Assembly (NCBI GenBank): GCA_964619065.1
Contig: CAZUCC010000003.1
Span: 1-64,000 of the forward strand
Direction: 5' to 3'
DNA: 64,000 nt
Source: JANXUC01 sp964619065
Lineage (GTDB): Bacteria; Acidobacteriota; Terriglobia; Terriglobales; Acidobacteriaceae
Position numbers and translations under genes: made by a program. This document shows positions 15,437 to 23,891 of the stretch, piece after piece; positions within the stretch are counted from its first letter, which is position 1, and each line of letters begins with the position of its first letter. The notes below the pieces were generated by a model. That model made no database searches, was not told the DNA's origin, and saw only the letters and a list, made by a program, of their open reading frames with translations.

Positions 15437-17878
15437 TTACTCGTAGCGCAGAGCCGTTTGGGGCTCTACATTGGCCGCGCGCCGTGCTGGGAGCCAGCAC
15501 GCTAGAAGTGCGATGGCGGCGAGGAACAGCGGCGCAGCGGTGAAGGTCAAAAGATCGTGTGCTTGCACTCCATACAGGAAGTTGGTGGAGAATTTCGCCG
15601 CGGCGAATGCCATGGGCAGACCAAGCGCCATCGCGATGAACGCTAGGAGCATGCCTTGGCGGACGACAAGACGCTGAACTGCGCCAATCTGCGCGCCCAG
15701 CGCCAGGCGAATACCGATCTCGCGTGTGCGCCGACTGACCGAGTAACTCATGACGCCATACAACCCGACGGCCGCCAACATCAGACCGATGAATCCGAAA
15801 ACGCCGAACAGCGTCGCTGCTAGACGTGGCAAAAAGAGTGCGTCGCGGAGGTGTTCCTCCATGGTCGCGATGTTGAAGATGGCCATGGTGGGGTCCAGCG
15901 ATCGAACCGCGTCACTAACGTCGTGCGCTAACGTTGCGGAGCCGCCAGCGGAACGGACCAGCAGCGAATACCCCATGATCGAAGGGTCGCCGGCTACGCT
16001 CTGAGCGAGAGAGCGGAAGAGGACGGGTCTGATGTCTTCGCCGAGAGTGCGTGACTTAATGTTCCCGACGACACCGATAATCTGATAGGTCACGCCTGCG
16101 CCGGTGACACGCTGACCGATGGCGTTTTCCCCAGCGAACAATTTTTGCGCGAACGCCTGGTTAACAACGGCGACTTTGGGGGCGTTAGCGGTTTCATCGG
16201 CAGCTTCTCCGCCAAAGTCGCGGCCCGCGATGCGAGGAATTCCCATGGTTTCAAAGTAGCCGGGCGTCGCCATGTAGAGTTCGGTATTGGCGGGATCGGT
16301 CGATTGGGATCTTCCCTCAGCGAAGAAAGCGTCGCTGCGGTTTCCGCCGGAGAGCGGTACGGAATCCGTGACCGCGACCGAAACAACGCCCGGCAGCGCC
16401 GCTACACGCTCGCGCCACTGGTTTAGGAATTGTGTAGTGCGTTCGGGCGAATAGCCGTGGACCTGAGGGTCGACGGCCATCATGAAGATGTTGTGCGAAC
16501 GGAAGCCGATGTCGATACCAGCAGCACCCTCTAGGCTGCGCAAGAAGAGTCCGGTCGCGCAGAGCAGGACCAGAGACAGTGTGATCTGGGAGACGACGAG
16601 GATGTTGCGCAAACTCCAGCGTCGTCCGGGCCGGGCAAGGGCGTCCTCCCCTTTTAGTGCAGTGATGAGCATGGGGCGGGAGGCAGCCCATGCCGGGATC
16701 AGCCCGAACAGCAGCCCGGCAGCGACGCTGAGGAGGAACGTGTAGAGCAGCACTCTCCAGTCGACGGTGATGCTGAGATCGAGAGGAATTGGGGCTGGCA
16801 AGTGAAATGCGGAGAGGGCCCGTGTGGCCCACTGGGAGAGGACGAGGCCGAAGAGTCCGCCACCAAGAGCCAGCAAAATGCTTTCCAGCAGCATCTGGCG
16901 CAGCAAACGTCCCCGTGCGGCACCCAAGGCGATCCGCACGGCCATCTCTCTCTGACGGGCAGCACCCTGAGCGAGAAGGAGGTTTGCGACGTTAGCGCAT
17001 GCAATGCAGAGAACCAGCAACACCACCACCGTGAGTGCAGCGAGGAAGAGCGTCACGGAGGATTTGTATCGTGGCGGCAGCGAGCCCGCTGGCGCGAAAC
17101 TGAAGCCGTGATCCTTCTCGGTTTCTGGATAGGCCTTGGCAAAACGCTGGGCAAGTAAATCGAGTTCCGCCGCGACCTGCGTGGGCGTGACGCTGGGCTT
17201 CAAGCGTCCGATGACGTTCAGCCAGTTATAGGCGCGCGAATTGTGGTCGGGAGGGTTGGGCATCAACCGGTCAATGCTGCCAAGCGGAACCCAGAATTCG
17301 GAATCGAGGATGAGGTCGAGTCCGCGAAATGAGGGTGGCGCGACGCCCACTACAGTGAAGGATCGTCCAGAGAGAGTGATGGCCTTTCCCGCAATGTTCG
17401 GATCCGCGTTAAAGCGACGCTGCCAGAGGCGATGGCCGAGCACAACTACGGGAAGGTTCTTCTCGTCAGCGGTAAAGCCTCGACCGACAGTCATGCGAAG
17501 CTGAGCGACGTCGAAGTAGTTGGAGGTGGCCGCTTGGCCCCACACACGCTCTGGTTCGCCACTGCCGCCAATCGAGGCAGGCACAAGATCGTGATATCCG
17601 GCGACTCCGGAAAATGATTCTGCCTGCTCACGCAGGTCCGTGAAGAGGGGTTCGGAGAAGTGATTACAGCATGCGCTGTGGTCCGTGGCATAGAGCGTCA
17701 TCAACGTGTTGGGGTCACCCACGGGCGCAGGACTCAGGACGAACCGGCTGACCATGGAAAAGATGGTGGCGTTAGCCGCGATGCCGAGCGCGATGGAAAT
17801 CACCGCTGCCGCCGTGAAGCCAGGCGATTTGCCAAGTTTCCGAAACGCGCAAGTCAAGTTTTGAAGCCAGGCTGGCAT
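15437..17878 (-). CDS. Orphan MacB-like ABC transporter permease (ADOP family)
   Basis: The 813-residue protein has the Acidobacterial duplicated orphan permease layout. An N-terminal stretch (FRKLGKSPGFTAAAVISIAL) and first membrane helix lead to a large periplasmic MacB-like domain. Three helices follow (VTLFLAALTVVVLLVLCIAC..., about 270-420), then a second periplasmic domain and a final FtsX block with YGVMSYSVSRRTREIGIRLA. It ends VEPQTALRYE. Here it has no ATPase beside it, unlike the related permeases at 58707-64000. Likely role is export or extracytoplasmic signalling; substrate unknown. ATG at 17878 gives the family N-terminus MPAWLQNL. Confidence 0.9.
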   Translation of the reverse strand: MPAWLQNLTCAFRKLGKSPGFTAAAVISIALGIAANATIFSMVSRFVLSPAPVGDPNTLMTLYATDHSACCNHFSEPLFTDLREQAESFSGVAGYHDLVPASIGGSGEPERVWGQAATSNYFDVAQLRMTVGRGFTADEKNLPVVVLGHRLWQRRFNADPNIAGKAITLSGRSFTVVGVAPPSFRGLDLILDSEFWVPLGSIDRLMPNPPDHNSRAYNWLNVIGRLKPSVTPTQVAAELDLLAQRFAKAYPETEKDHGFSFAPAGSLPPRYKSSVTLFLAALTVVVLLVLCIACANVANLLLAQGAARQREMAVRIALGAARGRLLRQMLLESILLALGGGLFGLVLSQWATRALSAFHLPAPIPLDLSITVDWRVLLYTFLLSVAAGLLFGLIPAWAASRPMLITALKGEDALARPGRRWSLRNILVVSQITLSLVLLCATGLFLRSLEGAAGIDIGFRSHNIFMMAVDPQVHGYSPERTTQFLNQWRERVAALPGVVSVAVTDSVPLSGGNRSDAFFAEGRSQSTDPANTELYMATPGYFETMGIPRIAGRDFGGEAADETANAPKVAVVNQAFAQKLFAGENAIGQRVTGAGVTYQIIGVVGNIKSRTLGEDIRPVLFRSLAQSVAGDPSIMGYSLLVRSAGGSATLAHDVSDAVRSLDPTMAIFNIATMEEHLRDALFLPRLAATLFGVFGFIGLMLAAVGLYGVMSYSVSRRTREIGIRLALGAQIGAVQRLVVRQGMLLAFIAMALGLPMAFAAAKFSTNFLYGVQAHDLLTFTAAPLFLAAIALLACWLPARRAANVEPQTALRYE

Positions 17879-18336
17879 GGTTTTCTCCGCAGTGGTAGAT
17901 GCATTTCGTCAGCCACGTGTGCCTTGGCGTAAGGCCTTCATTTGCAACTAGATGTATTGCGGTGCCTACAAATTCAGATTCAGTATCTGTTCGAAATCAA
18001 AAAAGCGATGTCCATATTTGAACAGGCACCATTGGAAGTACGCCGACCAATAGCGATTCGTTCCCTTCTCACCGCAGAAAATGGGATCGGTCTCTTCATC
18101 ATCATTTTGTTTCGCACTCTTGTATCGCATCTTGTATCGAACCCGGGTTGCTGCTATGGTTTCGGGTTCATGGCGGGTTCGGGTCTGCGGCCATCGTGTT
18201 CAGCAGCCCCTGGAAGTCACCTCGTCAGTGGCACTAAAGTGTGGCTAATCCTAAGAGCGGACTGGGGTTGGTAGAGTTCAGGGGCAATCCATCCGGGCGG
18301 CAAGACCGTACTACTTGCAGGAAGAGTTAACCGGGA
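17879..18336. other. Intergenic region, no supported gene
   Basis: This 458-bp stretch separates the divergent permease and sigma-factor genes. An open frame at 17942-18274 has no ribosome-binding site and no family features. A short direct repeat occurs (CTTGTATCGCATCTTGTATCG near 18119). Promoters for both flanking genes should lie here, but I could not assign boxes. Confidence 0.35.
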
Positions 18337-18903
18337 GTGGCGAGCGCGTTACCAGACAATGCGCAAAACGACCGAGGCGAGGCGAGTGATCTGAGCCTCG
18401 TAGCGGGGGTGCGTGCCCGCGACGAAAGTGCGATGGCATCTCTGTACGACCGCTACTCTTCGCTGGTGTATTCGGTGGCGTTGCGTGTTTTGGGAGACAC
18501 GGGAGCGGCGGAGGACGTTTTGCAGGAAATTTTTCTGCAGCTGTGGCGGAAGCCGTCGGCGTTCGATTCGGCTCGCGGCAGCATGGGAGCGTGGCTCTCG
18601 GTAATTGCGCGGAACCGTTCGATTGACGCGTTGCGTAAAAGGCGGCCGGAGACGGATGTAGAAGATATTGTTTTATCCGTGGAGCCGAGTTTTGCGGATG
18701 CTGCGGATCGCGGACGTGCACTCGCCAAAGTTCGTGAAGTTTTGGGAACCATGCCGCCAGTGCAAAGGTCGGCGGTGGAGATGGCGTTTTTTGAGGGGTT
18801 GACGCATACCGAAATTGCTGAGAAGACGGGAGAGCCGCTGGGAACGATTAAGACGAGAATCCGCGCGGGGTTGTTGAGTTTGCGGGCGGCGGTATGCCCG
18901 TGA
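18337..18903 (+). CDS. ECF RNA polymerase sigma factor, SigK-like
   Basis: The 188-residue protein has sigma region 2 (MASLYDRYSSLVYSVALRVL, then AAEDVLQEIFLQLWRKPSAF, about 34-80) and region 4 (SAVEMAFFEGLTHTEIAEKT, then GTIKTRIRAGLLSLR, about 148-183). It lacks regions 1 and 3, as ECF factors do. The start appears to be GTG with GGGA upstream. The anti-sigma gene follows after 19 bp, so the pair is probably co-transcribed and likely autoregulated, as for other ECF/RskA pairs. Confidence 0.92.
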   Translation: MASALPDNAQNDRGEASDLSLVAGVRARDESAMASLYDRYSSLVYSVALRVLGDTGAAEDVLQEIFLQLWRKPSAFDSARGSMGAWLSVIARNRSIDALRKRRPETDVEDIVLSVEPSFADAADRGRALAKVREVLGTMPPVQRSAVEMAFFEGLTHTEIAEKTGEPLGTIKTRIRAGLLSLRAAVCP

Positions 18904-18922
18904 GTGTGTTCTAAACAAGACA

Positions 18923-19717
18923 ATGACTGCACACGAACAATTCGCCGATGATCTGGCGCTCTACGCGCTGGACGCCCTCGATGGCGCAGAGAAGGCCGCT
19001 GTCGAGCAGCACATGGAAACGTGCGCCTCCTGCCGCCGCGAGCTGGAGAATCTGCGCGGCGATATGGCGCTGCTCGCTCTCTCGACAACGGGGCCACATC
19101 CTCCGCAACGGTCGCGGGAGCGGCTCATGTCAGCGATTGCGGCGGAGCGTCCGGCGGTGGTGCCAACTCGGAGTGCGGGAGCCGCAAGTGCGCGAGCCTG
19201 GTTGGGGTGGCTCGGGTGGATGGCAGCGGCAGTGCTGCTGGTTGCCGGTGCGACGCTTGTGAATGACGCCCGGGGAAGAAATGAAGAATTGCAGCGAGAG
19301 ATCGCTGGGTTGCAGAACAAGACCGCCGCGCAGGATGCCGAGCTGCAACGCGTGCGCAATGAGTTTGCCGCTTTCTCCGGACCGGAAGCAAAGCCGGTGA
19401 CGCTGGAAGTTCCGAACGGCCATCCACAGCCACAGGGCAAGGCAATTTACGTGGAGTCCAGCGGCAAGCTGTTGTTTGTGGCCAACAACCTTCCAGCGTT
19501 ACCCGACGACAAGGCGTATGAGCTGTGGGTGCTGCCGAGCAACGGAAACCCGCTGCCCGCCGGAGTGTTTCGTCCCGATGCGAAGGGCAGCGGGGTTGTC
19601 GTGAATCCTCCGCTTAGTGCGGGCGTCTCCGCTAAGGGATTTGCTATCACTATCGAGCCGAAAGAAGGCTCTGCCGCACCTACGACGAAGCCGATGATGG
19701 TGGGGTTGGTGAGTTAG
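18923..19717 (+). CDS. RskA-type anti-sigma factor
   Basis: The 264-residue protein has a zinc-binding anti-sigma motif H-x3-C-x2-C (His30, Cys34, Cys37) in VEQHMETCASCRRE. One membrane helix follows (about 93-113, AWLGWLGWMAAAVLLVAGAT), then a short coiled-coil (NEELQREIAGLQNKTAAQDA). The periplasmic anti-sigma-K domain (about 160-264) includes LPALPDDKAYELWVLPSNG and PAGVFRPDAKGSG. It should hold the upstream sigma factor at the inner membrane until an envelope signal triggers release. Confidence 0.92.
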   Translation: MTAHEQFADDLALYALDALDGAEKAAVEQHMETCASCRRELENLRGDMALLALSTTGPHPPQRSRERLMSAIAAERPAVVPTRSAGAASARAWLGWLGWMAAAVLLVAGATLVNDARGRNEELQREIAGLQNKTAAQDAELQRVRNEFAAFSGPEAKPVTLEVPNGHPQPQGKAIYVESSGKLLFVANNLPALPDDKAYELWVLPSNGNPLPAGVFRPDAKGSGVVVNPPLSAGVSAKGFAITIEPKEGSAAPTTKPMMVGLVS

Positions 19718-19725
19718 CATTTCGA

Positions 19726-20322
19726 ATGATCAATCCCGAGGCAACACTCAAGCTCCAATCCGAACTAGCATCCGGCGAGTCGATTCTCTGGGCGGGGCGG
19801 CCCAGTTTCAATGTAATTTTTCATAGTGACGATTGGATCATGGTGCCATTCAGCCTCCTTTGGGGCGGATTCTCAATTTTTTGGGAGGCAAGTGTGCTTG
19901 GATTCTCGGGGTTGGGGAGTCGCGGCGGATCGTATCCGGCTTTCTTTGTGATTTGGGGCATTCCGTTCGTCGTCGTCGGCCAATACATGATCTGGGGCCG
20001 ATTTCTCTACGATGCGTGGCTGAAGCGACGCACGTACTACGGCATTACAAATCGGCGTATTTTGGTCCTGCAAGAAGGATGGAGCCGCAAAACCAGTTCA
20101 ATTTACGTGGACGCTATTCCAACGATCGCACGTGAAGGTTCTCGTACTGGAACAATTTGGTTCGGGCAACAATTTCCGGTAATCGCAGGCCGCGGACAGA
20201 AAACACGCAGCATGAGCCGCTTTAGCGTAGGTGACGTACCGGTTTTTGCCGACATTGATGACGTTGACTCCGTCTATCAGCTAGTAATGGACATGAAGAA
20301 TAAAGCCGGGAATGGATCATAA
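19726..20322 (+). CDS. PH-domain membrane protein
   Basis: The 198-residue protein begins with a GESILWAGRPSFN motif (about 17-29) typical of bacterial PH-domain membrane proteins. Two membrane helices follow (about 43-60 and 75-92), then a PH-like domain with YYGITNRRILVLQEGWSRKT (about 104-123). It starts 8 bp after the anti-sigma gene, so it is likely part of that operon and perhaps an envelope-linked target or accessory. Function is unknown. It ends 5 bp from the convergent mnmA gene. Confidence 0.8.
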   Translation: MINPEATLKLQSELASGESILWAGRPSFNVIFHSDDWIMVPFSLLWGGFSIFWEASVLGFSGLGSRGGSYPAFFVIWGIPFVVVGQYMIWGRFLYDAWLKRRTYYGITNRRILVLQEGWSRKTSSIYVDAIPTIAREGSRTGTIWFGQQFPVIAGRGQKTRSMSRFSVGDVPVFADIDDVDSVYQLVMDMKNKAGNGS

Positions 20323-20327
20323 CGGAT

Positions 20328-21449
20328 CTAGACGATCCAGCCACCGCCGACTACCACTTCCCCGTCATAAAACACAGCCGCCTGGCCTGGGGTGATGGCA
20401 CGTTGCGGCTGGTCGAATGTCGCCGTGACTTCGCCGGGGGCGGTGTTCTCGATCAGGGCCATAGCCGGCTCGTGGCGGTGGCGAATTTTGACGCTGACGC
20501 GGAGCGGCTCCGCGAGCGAATCGACGGAGATCCAGTTCAGGTCGCGCGCCCGCAGCGTCTTCGAATAAAGCAGCTCGTCCGGACCGAGGACGACTTGATT
20601 GGAAGCGGCATCCGACGCCGGCTTGATCTGAATAACATAGAGCGGCGAGCCTGTGGCTACCCCGAGGCCCTTGCGCTGGCCAACCGTAAAGTTGTGAATG
20701 CCGGTGTGCTCGCCGATCGTCTCTCCAGTCGTCGACACCAGTTCTCCCGAAGTATCCGGCAACGCTTCGCCCTGCTCTTCCAGATAAGCTTCAATGAAGC
20801 GCTTGTAGTCTCCGCCGGGGACGAAGCAGATTTCCTGAGACTCGGGCTTTTCTGCGGAGGCGAGACCGTGGCGGCGAGCAACTTCCCTGACCTCGGCCTT
20901 GGTCATGCCGCCTAGCGGAAATAGAGTGCGGCTTAGCTGCTCCTGGGTGAGGCCGAAGAGGAAGTAAGTCTGGTCCTTCGCGCGGTCGATGGGGCGATGG
21001 AGTTGCCAGCGGCCGGTGGTTTCCGAATACGCAACACGGGCGTAGTGGCCAGTGGCGATCTGCTCGACTCCGATCTGGCGGGCCATGGTTAGAAACTCGT
21101 CGAACTTCAAGAAATTATTGCAGAGACTGCACGGAATCGGCGTGCGTCCGGCGAGGTACTCGCTGACAAAGGGACGAACTACGTCGCGCTCGAAGCGGGC
21201 CTCGTGATTGACGACATAGTAAGGGATGCCGATGGTTTCGGCGACGCGGCGGGCATCGTAGACATCGTCGATAGAGCAGCAGCGGCCCTGGACAGACTCA
21301 GGCATGCCCGCGTGTCCGGCAAGGCGGCGCTGGTTCCAGAGCTGCATCGTGAGGCCGACGATATCGTAGCCCTCGGCGCGCAGCATGGCCGCGACGGCAG
21401 AGGAGTCGACTCCTCCGGACATGGCGACAGCGATAGTGGGTGTGGACAT
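20328..21449 (-). CDS. mnmA: tRNA-specific 2-thiouridylase MnmA
   Basis: MnmA adenylates and thiolates U34 of tRNAs for Lys, Glu and Gln in the cytoplasm. The 373-residue protein shows the PP-loop AMSGGVDSSAVAAML (about 9-23), the catalytic Cys in PIPCSLCNNF (Cys107), TGHYARVAYS, and the second catalytic Cys in SQEICFVPGGDY (Cys208). A C-terminal beta-barrel follows. Length is normal. The cysteine desulfurase gene lies upstream on the same strand (297 bp away), fitting a sulfur-relay pair. Confidence 0.97.
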   Translation of the reverse strand: MSTPTIAVAMSGGVDSSAVAAMLRAEGYDIVGLTMQLWNQRRLAGHAGMPESVQGRCCSIDDVYDARRVAETIGIPYYVVNHEARFERDVVRPFVSEYLAGRTPIPCSLCNNFLKFDEFLTMARQIGVEQIATGHYARVAYSETTGRWQLHRPIDRAKDQTYFLFGLTQEQLSRTLFPLGGMTKAEVREVARRHGLASAEKPESQEICFVPGGDYKRFIEAYLEEQGEALPDTSGELVSTTGETIGEHTGIHNFTVGQRKGLGVATGSPLYVIQIKPASDAASNQVVLGPDELLYSKTLRARDLNWISVDSLAEPLRVSVKIRHRHEPAMALIENTAPGEVTATFDQPQRAITPGQAAVFYDGEVVVGGGWIV

Positions 21450-21504
21450 GTAGTTTCTAGTTTCTCATTTCTGGCATTTGGTGTCCTGCTTAGTTCTTGA
21501 CTCT

Positions 21505-21560
21505 TGTCACCTGAGCGAAAAGCGAAGAGCCTACCCCTGAGCTTGCCGAAGGGCCCCACA
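21505..21560. repeat. Dispersed repeat family C, diverged copy
   Basis: Reads TGTCACCTGAGCGAAAAGCG, then AAGAGCC and further CTGAGCTTGCCGAAGGGCC. It matches the consensus GTCATCCTGAGCGAAGCGAA in two successive, diverged units. Confidence 0.4.
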
Positions 21561-21651
21561 CCCATAACCTTACTTCACACTTCCTAAGTTCTCCTCCCGC
21601 GCAGCGTTGTGAGAAATCCTGTGGGCGCTATTTCGCTACTAAGCATTGTTC

Positions 21652-21710
21652 GGGTCCTTCGACTCCACAGGGCCTTCGCGAGGAAGGCCCTCGTTCCGCT
21701 CAGGATGACA
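21652..21710. repeat. Dispersed repeat family C with nested perfect hairpin
   Basis: Outer ends read GGGTCCTTCGACTCCACAGG and CGTTCCGCTCAGGATGACA, matching family C. Between them AGGGCCTTC (21669-21677) and GAAGGCCCT (21683-21691) form a perfect 9-bp stem with a 5-nt loop. The unit is longer than the copy at 45172 because of this hairpin. Confidence 0.5.
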
Positions 21711-21745
21711 GTGTTAAGAAAATTGTTGACGAAAATCAGAGTTCC

Positions 21746-22918
21746 CTAGGAGCTAACGGCTAGAGCCCGTTTTCTCCAGATAGGCGACAGGTCACGGAGA
21801 CGGGCTACTGTGTCTGGGATGATACTGATAGCGAAGTCGACTTCTTCTTGCGTGTTTTGTTTTCCCAAGCTGAAACGGATGCTGGCGCGGGCACGGTCTG
21901 GTGACAGGTTCATGGCCGTGAGCACGTGGGATGGCTCGGTGGCTCCGGAGGAACAGGCGGCACCCGTGGAAACGGCGAGGCCTTTGAGATCGAGCGCGAT
22001 AATGAGCGCTTCGCCTTCGATATGATCGAAATAAATATTGGTCGTATTGGGGACGCGCGGAGCAGCGCCGCCGGTGATTCCTGAGGACTCAGTTGCGGCG
22101 AGGACGGCCGACTCCAGGCGGTCGCGCAGGCTGGCCATCTTCTGGACATCTCCATTCGCAAATGCGGTAAGCGCTATATCAGCAGCCTTGCCGAGTCCAA
22201 CAATCCCGGCGACGTTTTCCGTTCCGGCGCGGCGCTGGCGCTCGTGCCGGCCCCCGTAGAACAGCGGTTGGAGGCGGGTTCCTTTCCTTACATAAAGAGC
22301 GCCGACACCCTGCGGGGCGTGAAATTTGTGTCCGGAAATCGAAAGCAGATGGCAGCCGATGCGGTTTACCTCGAGCGTGATCTTGGCGGCAGCCTGCACG
22401 GCATCGGTGTGGAAGTAAACACCCGCTTCGGCGGCAATCTTGCCGATGACTTCGACCGGTTGCACGACACCGGTTTCATTGTTCGCCATCATGATGGAAA
22501 TGAGCTTGGTGTTGGGACGCAGGGCGCGGCGGACATCGTCGGGATCGATGAGCCCATCGGCATTCACAGGGACGTAGGTCACGGAACAACCCATCTCTTC
22601 GAGACGGTGGGCGGAGAAAAGAACCGCATGATGCTCGATGGTCGAGGTGATGATGTGATCGCAGGGGGCGACGGCTCCGAAAATCCCCAAGTTGTCGGCC
22701 TCGGTGCCGCCGCTGGTAAAGACGATTTCCGAGGCGCGACAGGCTAGCAACTTCGCGATCGACTCGCGGGCGTGCTCGACGGCGGAGCGAGTCTCCTGTC
22801 CGTGGTGATGAATGGACGAGGCATTGCCGAAATGCTCGGAGAAATAGGGCTCCATGGCCGCGCGGACTTCCGGCAGCAGGGGCGTGGTCGCGTTATTGTC
22901 GAAATAGACCCGGCGCAT
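21746..22918 (-). CDS. iscS: Cysteine desulfurase (IscS/NifS family)
   Basis: This PLP enzyme takes sulfur from cysteine for Fe-S clusters and tRNA thiolation. The 390-residue protein shows DNNATTPLLPEVRAAM at the start, the PLP lysine in SISGHKFHAPQG (Lys198), and the persulfide Cys in VSTGAACSSGATEPSHVL (Cys322) on the long flexible loop of IscS/NifS class I enzymes. Length is normal. It is followed by mnmA, its expected sulfur acceptor. No iscU or iscR lies beside it, so a tRNA-thiolation role is favoured. Confidence 0.95.
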   Translation of the reverse strand: MRRVYFDNNATTPLLPEVRAAMEPYFSEHFGNASSIHHHGQETRSAVEHARESIAKLLACRASEIVFTSGGTEADNLGIFGAVAPCDHIITSTIEHHAVLFSAHRLEEMGCSVTYVPVNADGLIDPDDVRRALRPNTKLISIMMANNETGVVQPVEVIGKIAAEAGVYFHTDAVQAAAKITLEVNRIGCHLLSISGHKFHAPQGVGALYVRKGTRLQPLFYGGRHERQRRAGTENVAGIVGLGKAADIALTAFANGDVQKMASLRDRLESAVLAATESSGITGGAAPRVPNTTNIYFDHIEGEALIIALDLKGLAVSTGAACSSGATEPSHVLTAMNLSPDRARASIRFSLGKQNTQEEVDFAISIIPDTVARLRDLSPIWRKRALAVSS

Positions 22919-23008
22919 GGCTTGTGGCGGATATGGGCCACAAGGCTATTGTACGGCTTGTCAGCCCATGCTCCCAATGGCAGGTGGACGGGGCAAACGG
23001 CGCACTAA

Positions 23009-23836
23009 TTAGCCCGCTAGAGATTCGATGGCACGCACCACGTCGGGCGAAAGCTCCATGTTGAGACTGGCTAAGTCCTGCTGCATGTGCTCAGCGTTGG
23101 TTGTGCCAATCAGCGGAAGCATTCCTACGGCGCGGGCGAAGCTGAACACGACCTGAGCCACCGTGCCGTTCGCTCGTACGGCAAGGCTTGTGACTAACGG
23201 ATGGTGGAGTATCTCCTGATTCGCGGTGAGCAGCGAGAATCCCTGATAAATGATGTTGCGCTTGCGGCAGAAGACACGGACTTCGCGGTCCCAGCCTAGG
23301 AGGGCGTAGCAGCGGTTTTGCACGAAGGCTGGAGGCTCGCTGTGGGTGGCGGCCATCTGCTCCAGGTGCCGCAGAGAGACATTGCTCACACCAAGGAGAC
23401 GTGTTCGACCGGCATCGCGCTCCTTCGTCATGGCCTGCCAGACTCCGGCGTCCTCATCGGTCCATCCTAAATTCGACGAGGGTCCATGCAGCACGTAGCT
23501 ATCGGCATAATCGGTGCCGAGATGTTCGAGCGAACTGGCCATAGACTGCGCAACCTGAACGGAAAGACTGGCTGCGGGATCGTAGGGTAGGCGGTGATCC
23601 TGGCCGGGTTGATAAGTGAATTTCGTTTGCAGAAAAAGATCTTCGCGGGCAACTATGCCTGCCTTGTAGGCGGCAGCCAATCCCTGGCCGACTCCCGCTT
23701 CGTAATAATGGCGGCGCTGGTTGGCGGTGTCGATGCCTCGAAAGCCCATGCGAAGGGCGAGCTCAGTAAGTGCCGGGGTACGATCTTCCTTCCAGGCTGT
23801 ACCGTAGAGAAATGGCGGAAGAGGATGCGCGGACAT
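23009..23836 (-). CDS. Aldo/keto reductase
   Basis: A 275-residue NADPH-dependent TIM-barrel oxidoreductase. The catalytic tetrad can be placed: Asp in FRGIDTANQ (about 36), Tyr in RRHYYEAGVG (about 44), Lys in LQTKFTYQ (about 73) and His in YVLHGPSSN (about 116). The cofactor end reads LPLIGTTNAEHMQQDL. Slightly shorter than the usual 280-320. Substrate unknown. It lies 91 bp after iscS on the opposite side of a short gap and 55 bp downstream of the GH35-like gene, same strand. Confidence 0.88.
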   Translation of the reverse strand: MSAHPLPPFLYGTAWKEDRTPALTELALRMGFRGIDTANQRRHYYEAGVGQGLAAAYKAGIVAREDLFLQTKFTYQPGQDHRLPYDPAASLSVQVAQSMASSLEHLGTDYADSYVLHGPSSNLGWTDEDAGVWQAMTKERDAGRTRLLGVSNVSLRHLEQMAATHSEPPAFVQNRCYALLGWDREVRVFCRKRNIIYQGFSLLTANQEILHHPLVTSLAVRANGTVAQVVFSFARAVGMLPLIGTTNAEHMQQDLASLNMELSPDVVRAIESLAG

Positions 23837-23891
23837 AGGTTATTTTGGCACGAGTGCGACAGATCGTTCCCGCCAGCCATCGACGTCCTGT

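Larger units (their letters stand above)
21450..21745. other. Intergenic region carrying two family C repeats
   Basis: The gap between iscS and mnmA holds two diverged copies of the dispersed repeat (21505-21560 and 21652-21710), described separately. No gene was recognised. The repeats may separate the two genes into distinct transcripts. Confidence 0.4.

Noticed and set aside
17942..18274. Plus-strand open frame of 110 codons in a long intergenic gap
   Set aside because: No ribosome-binding site, no recognisable motif, odd composition; more likely promoter-bearing DNA.
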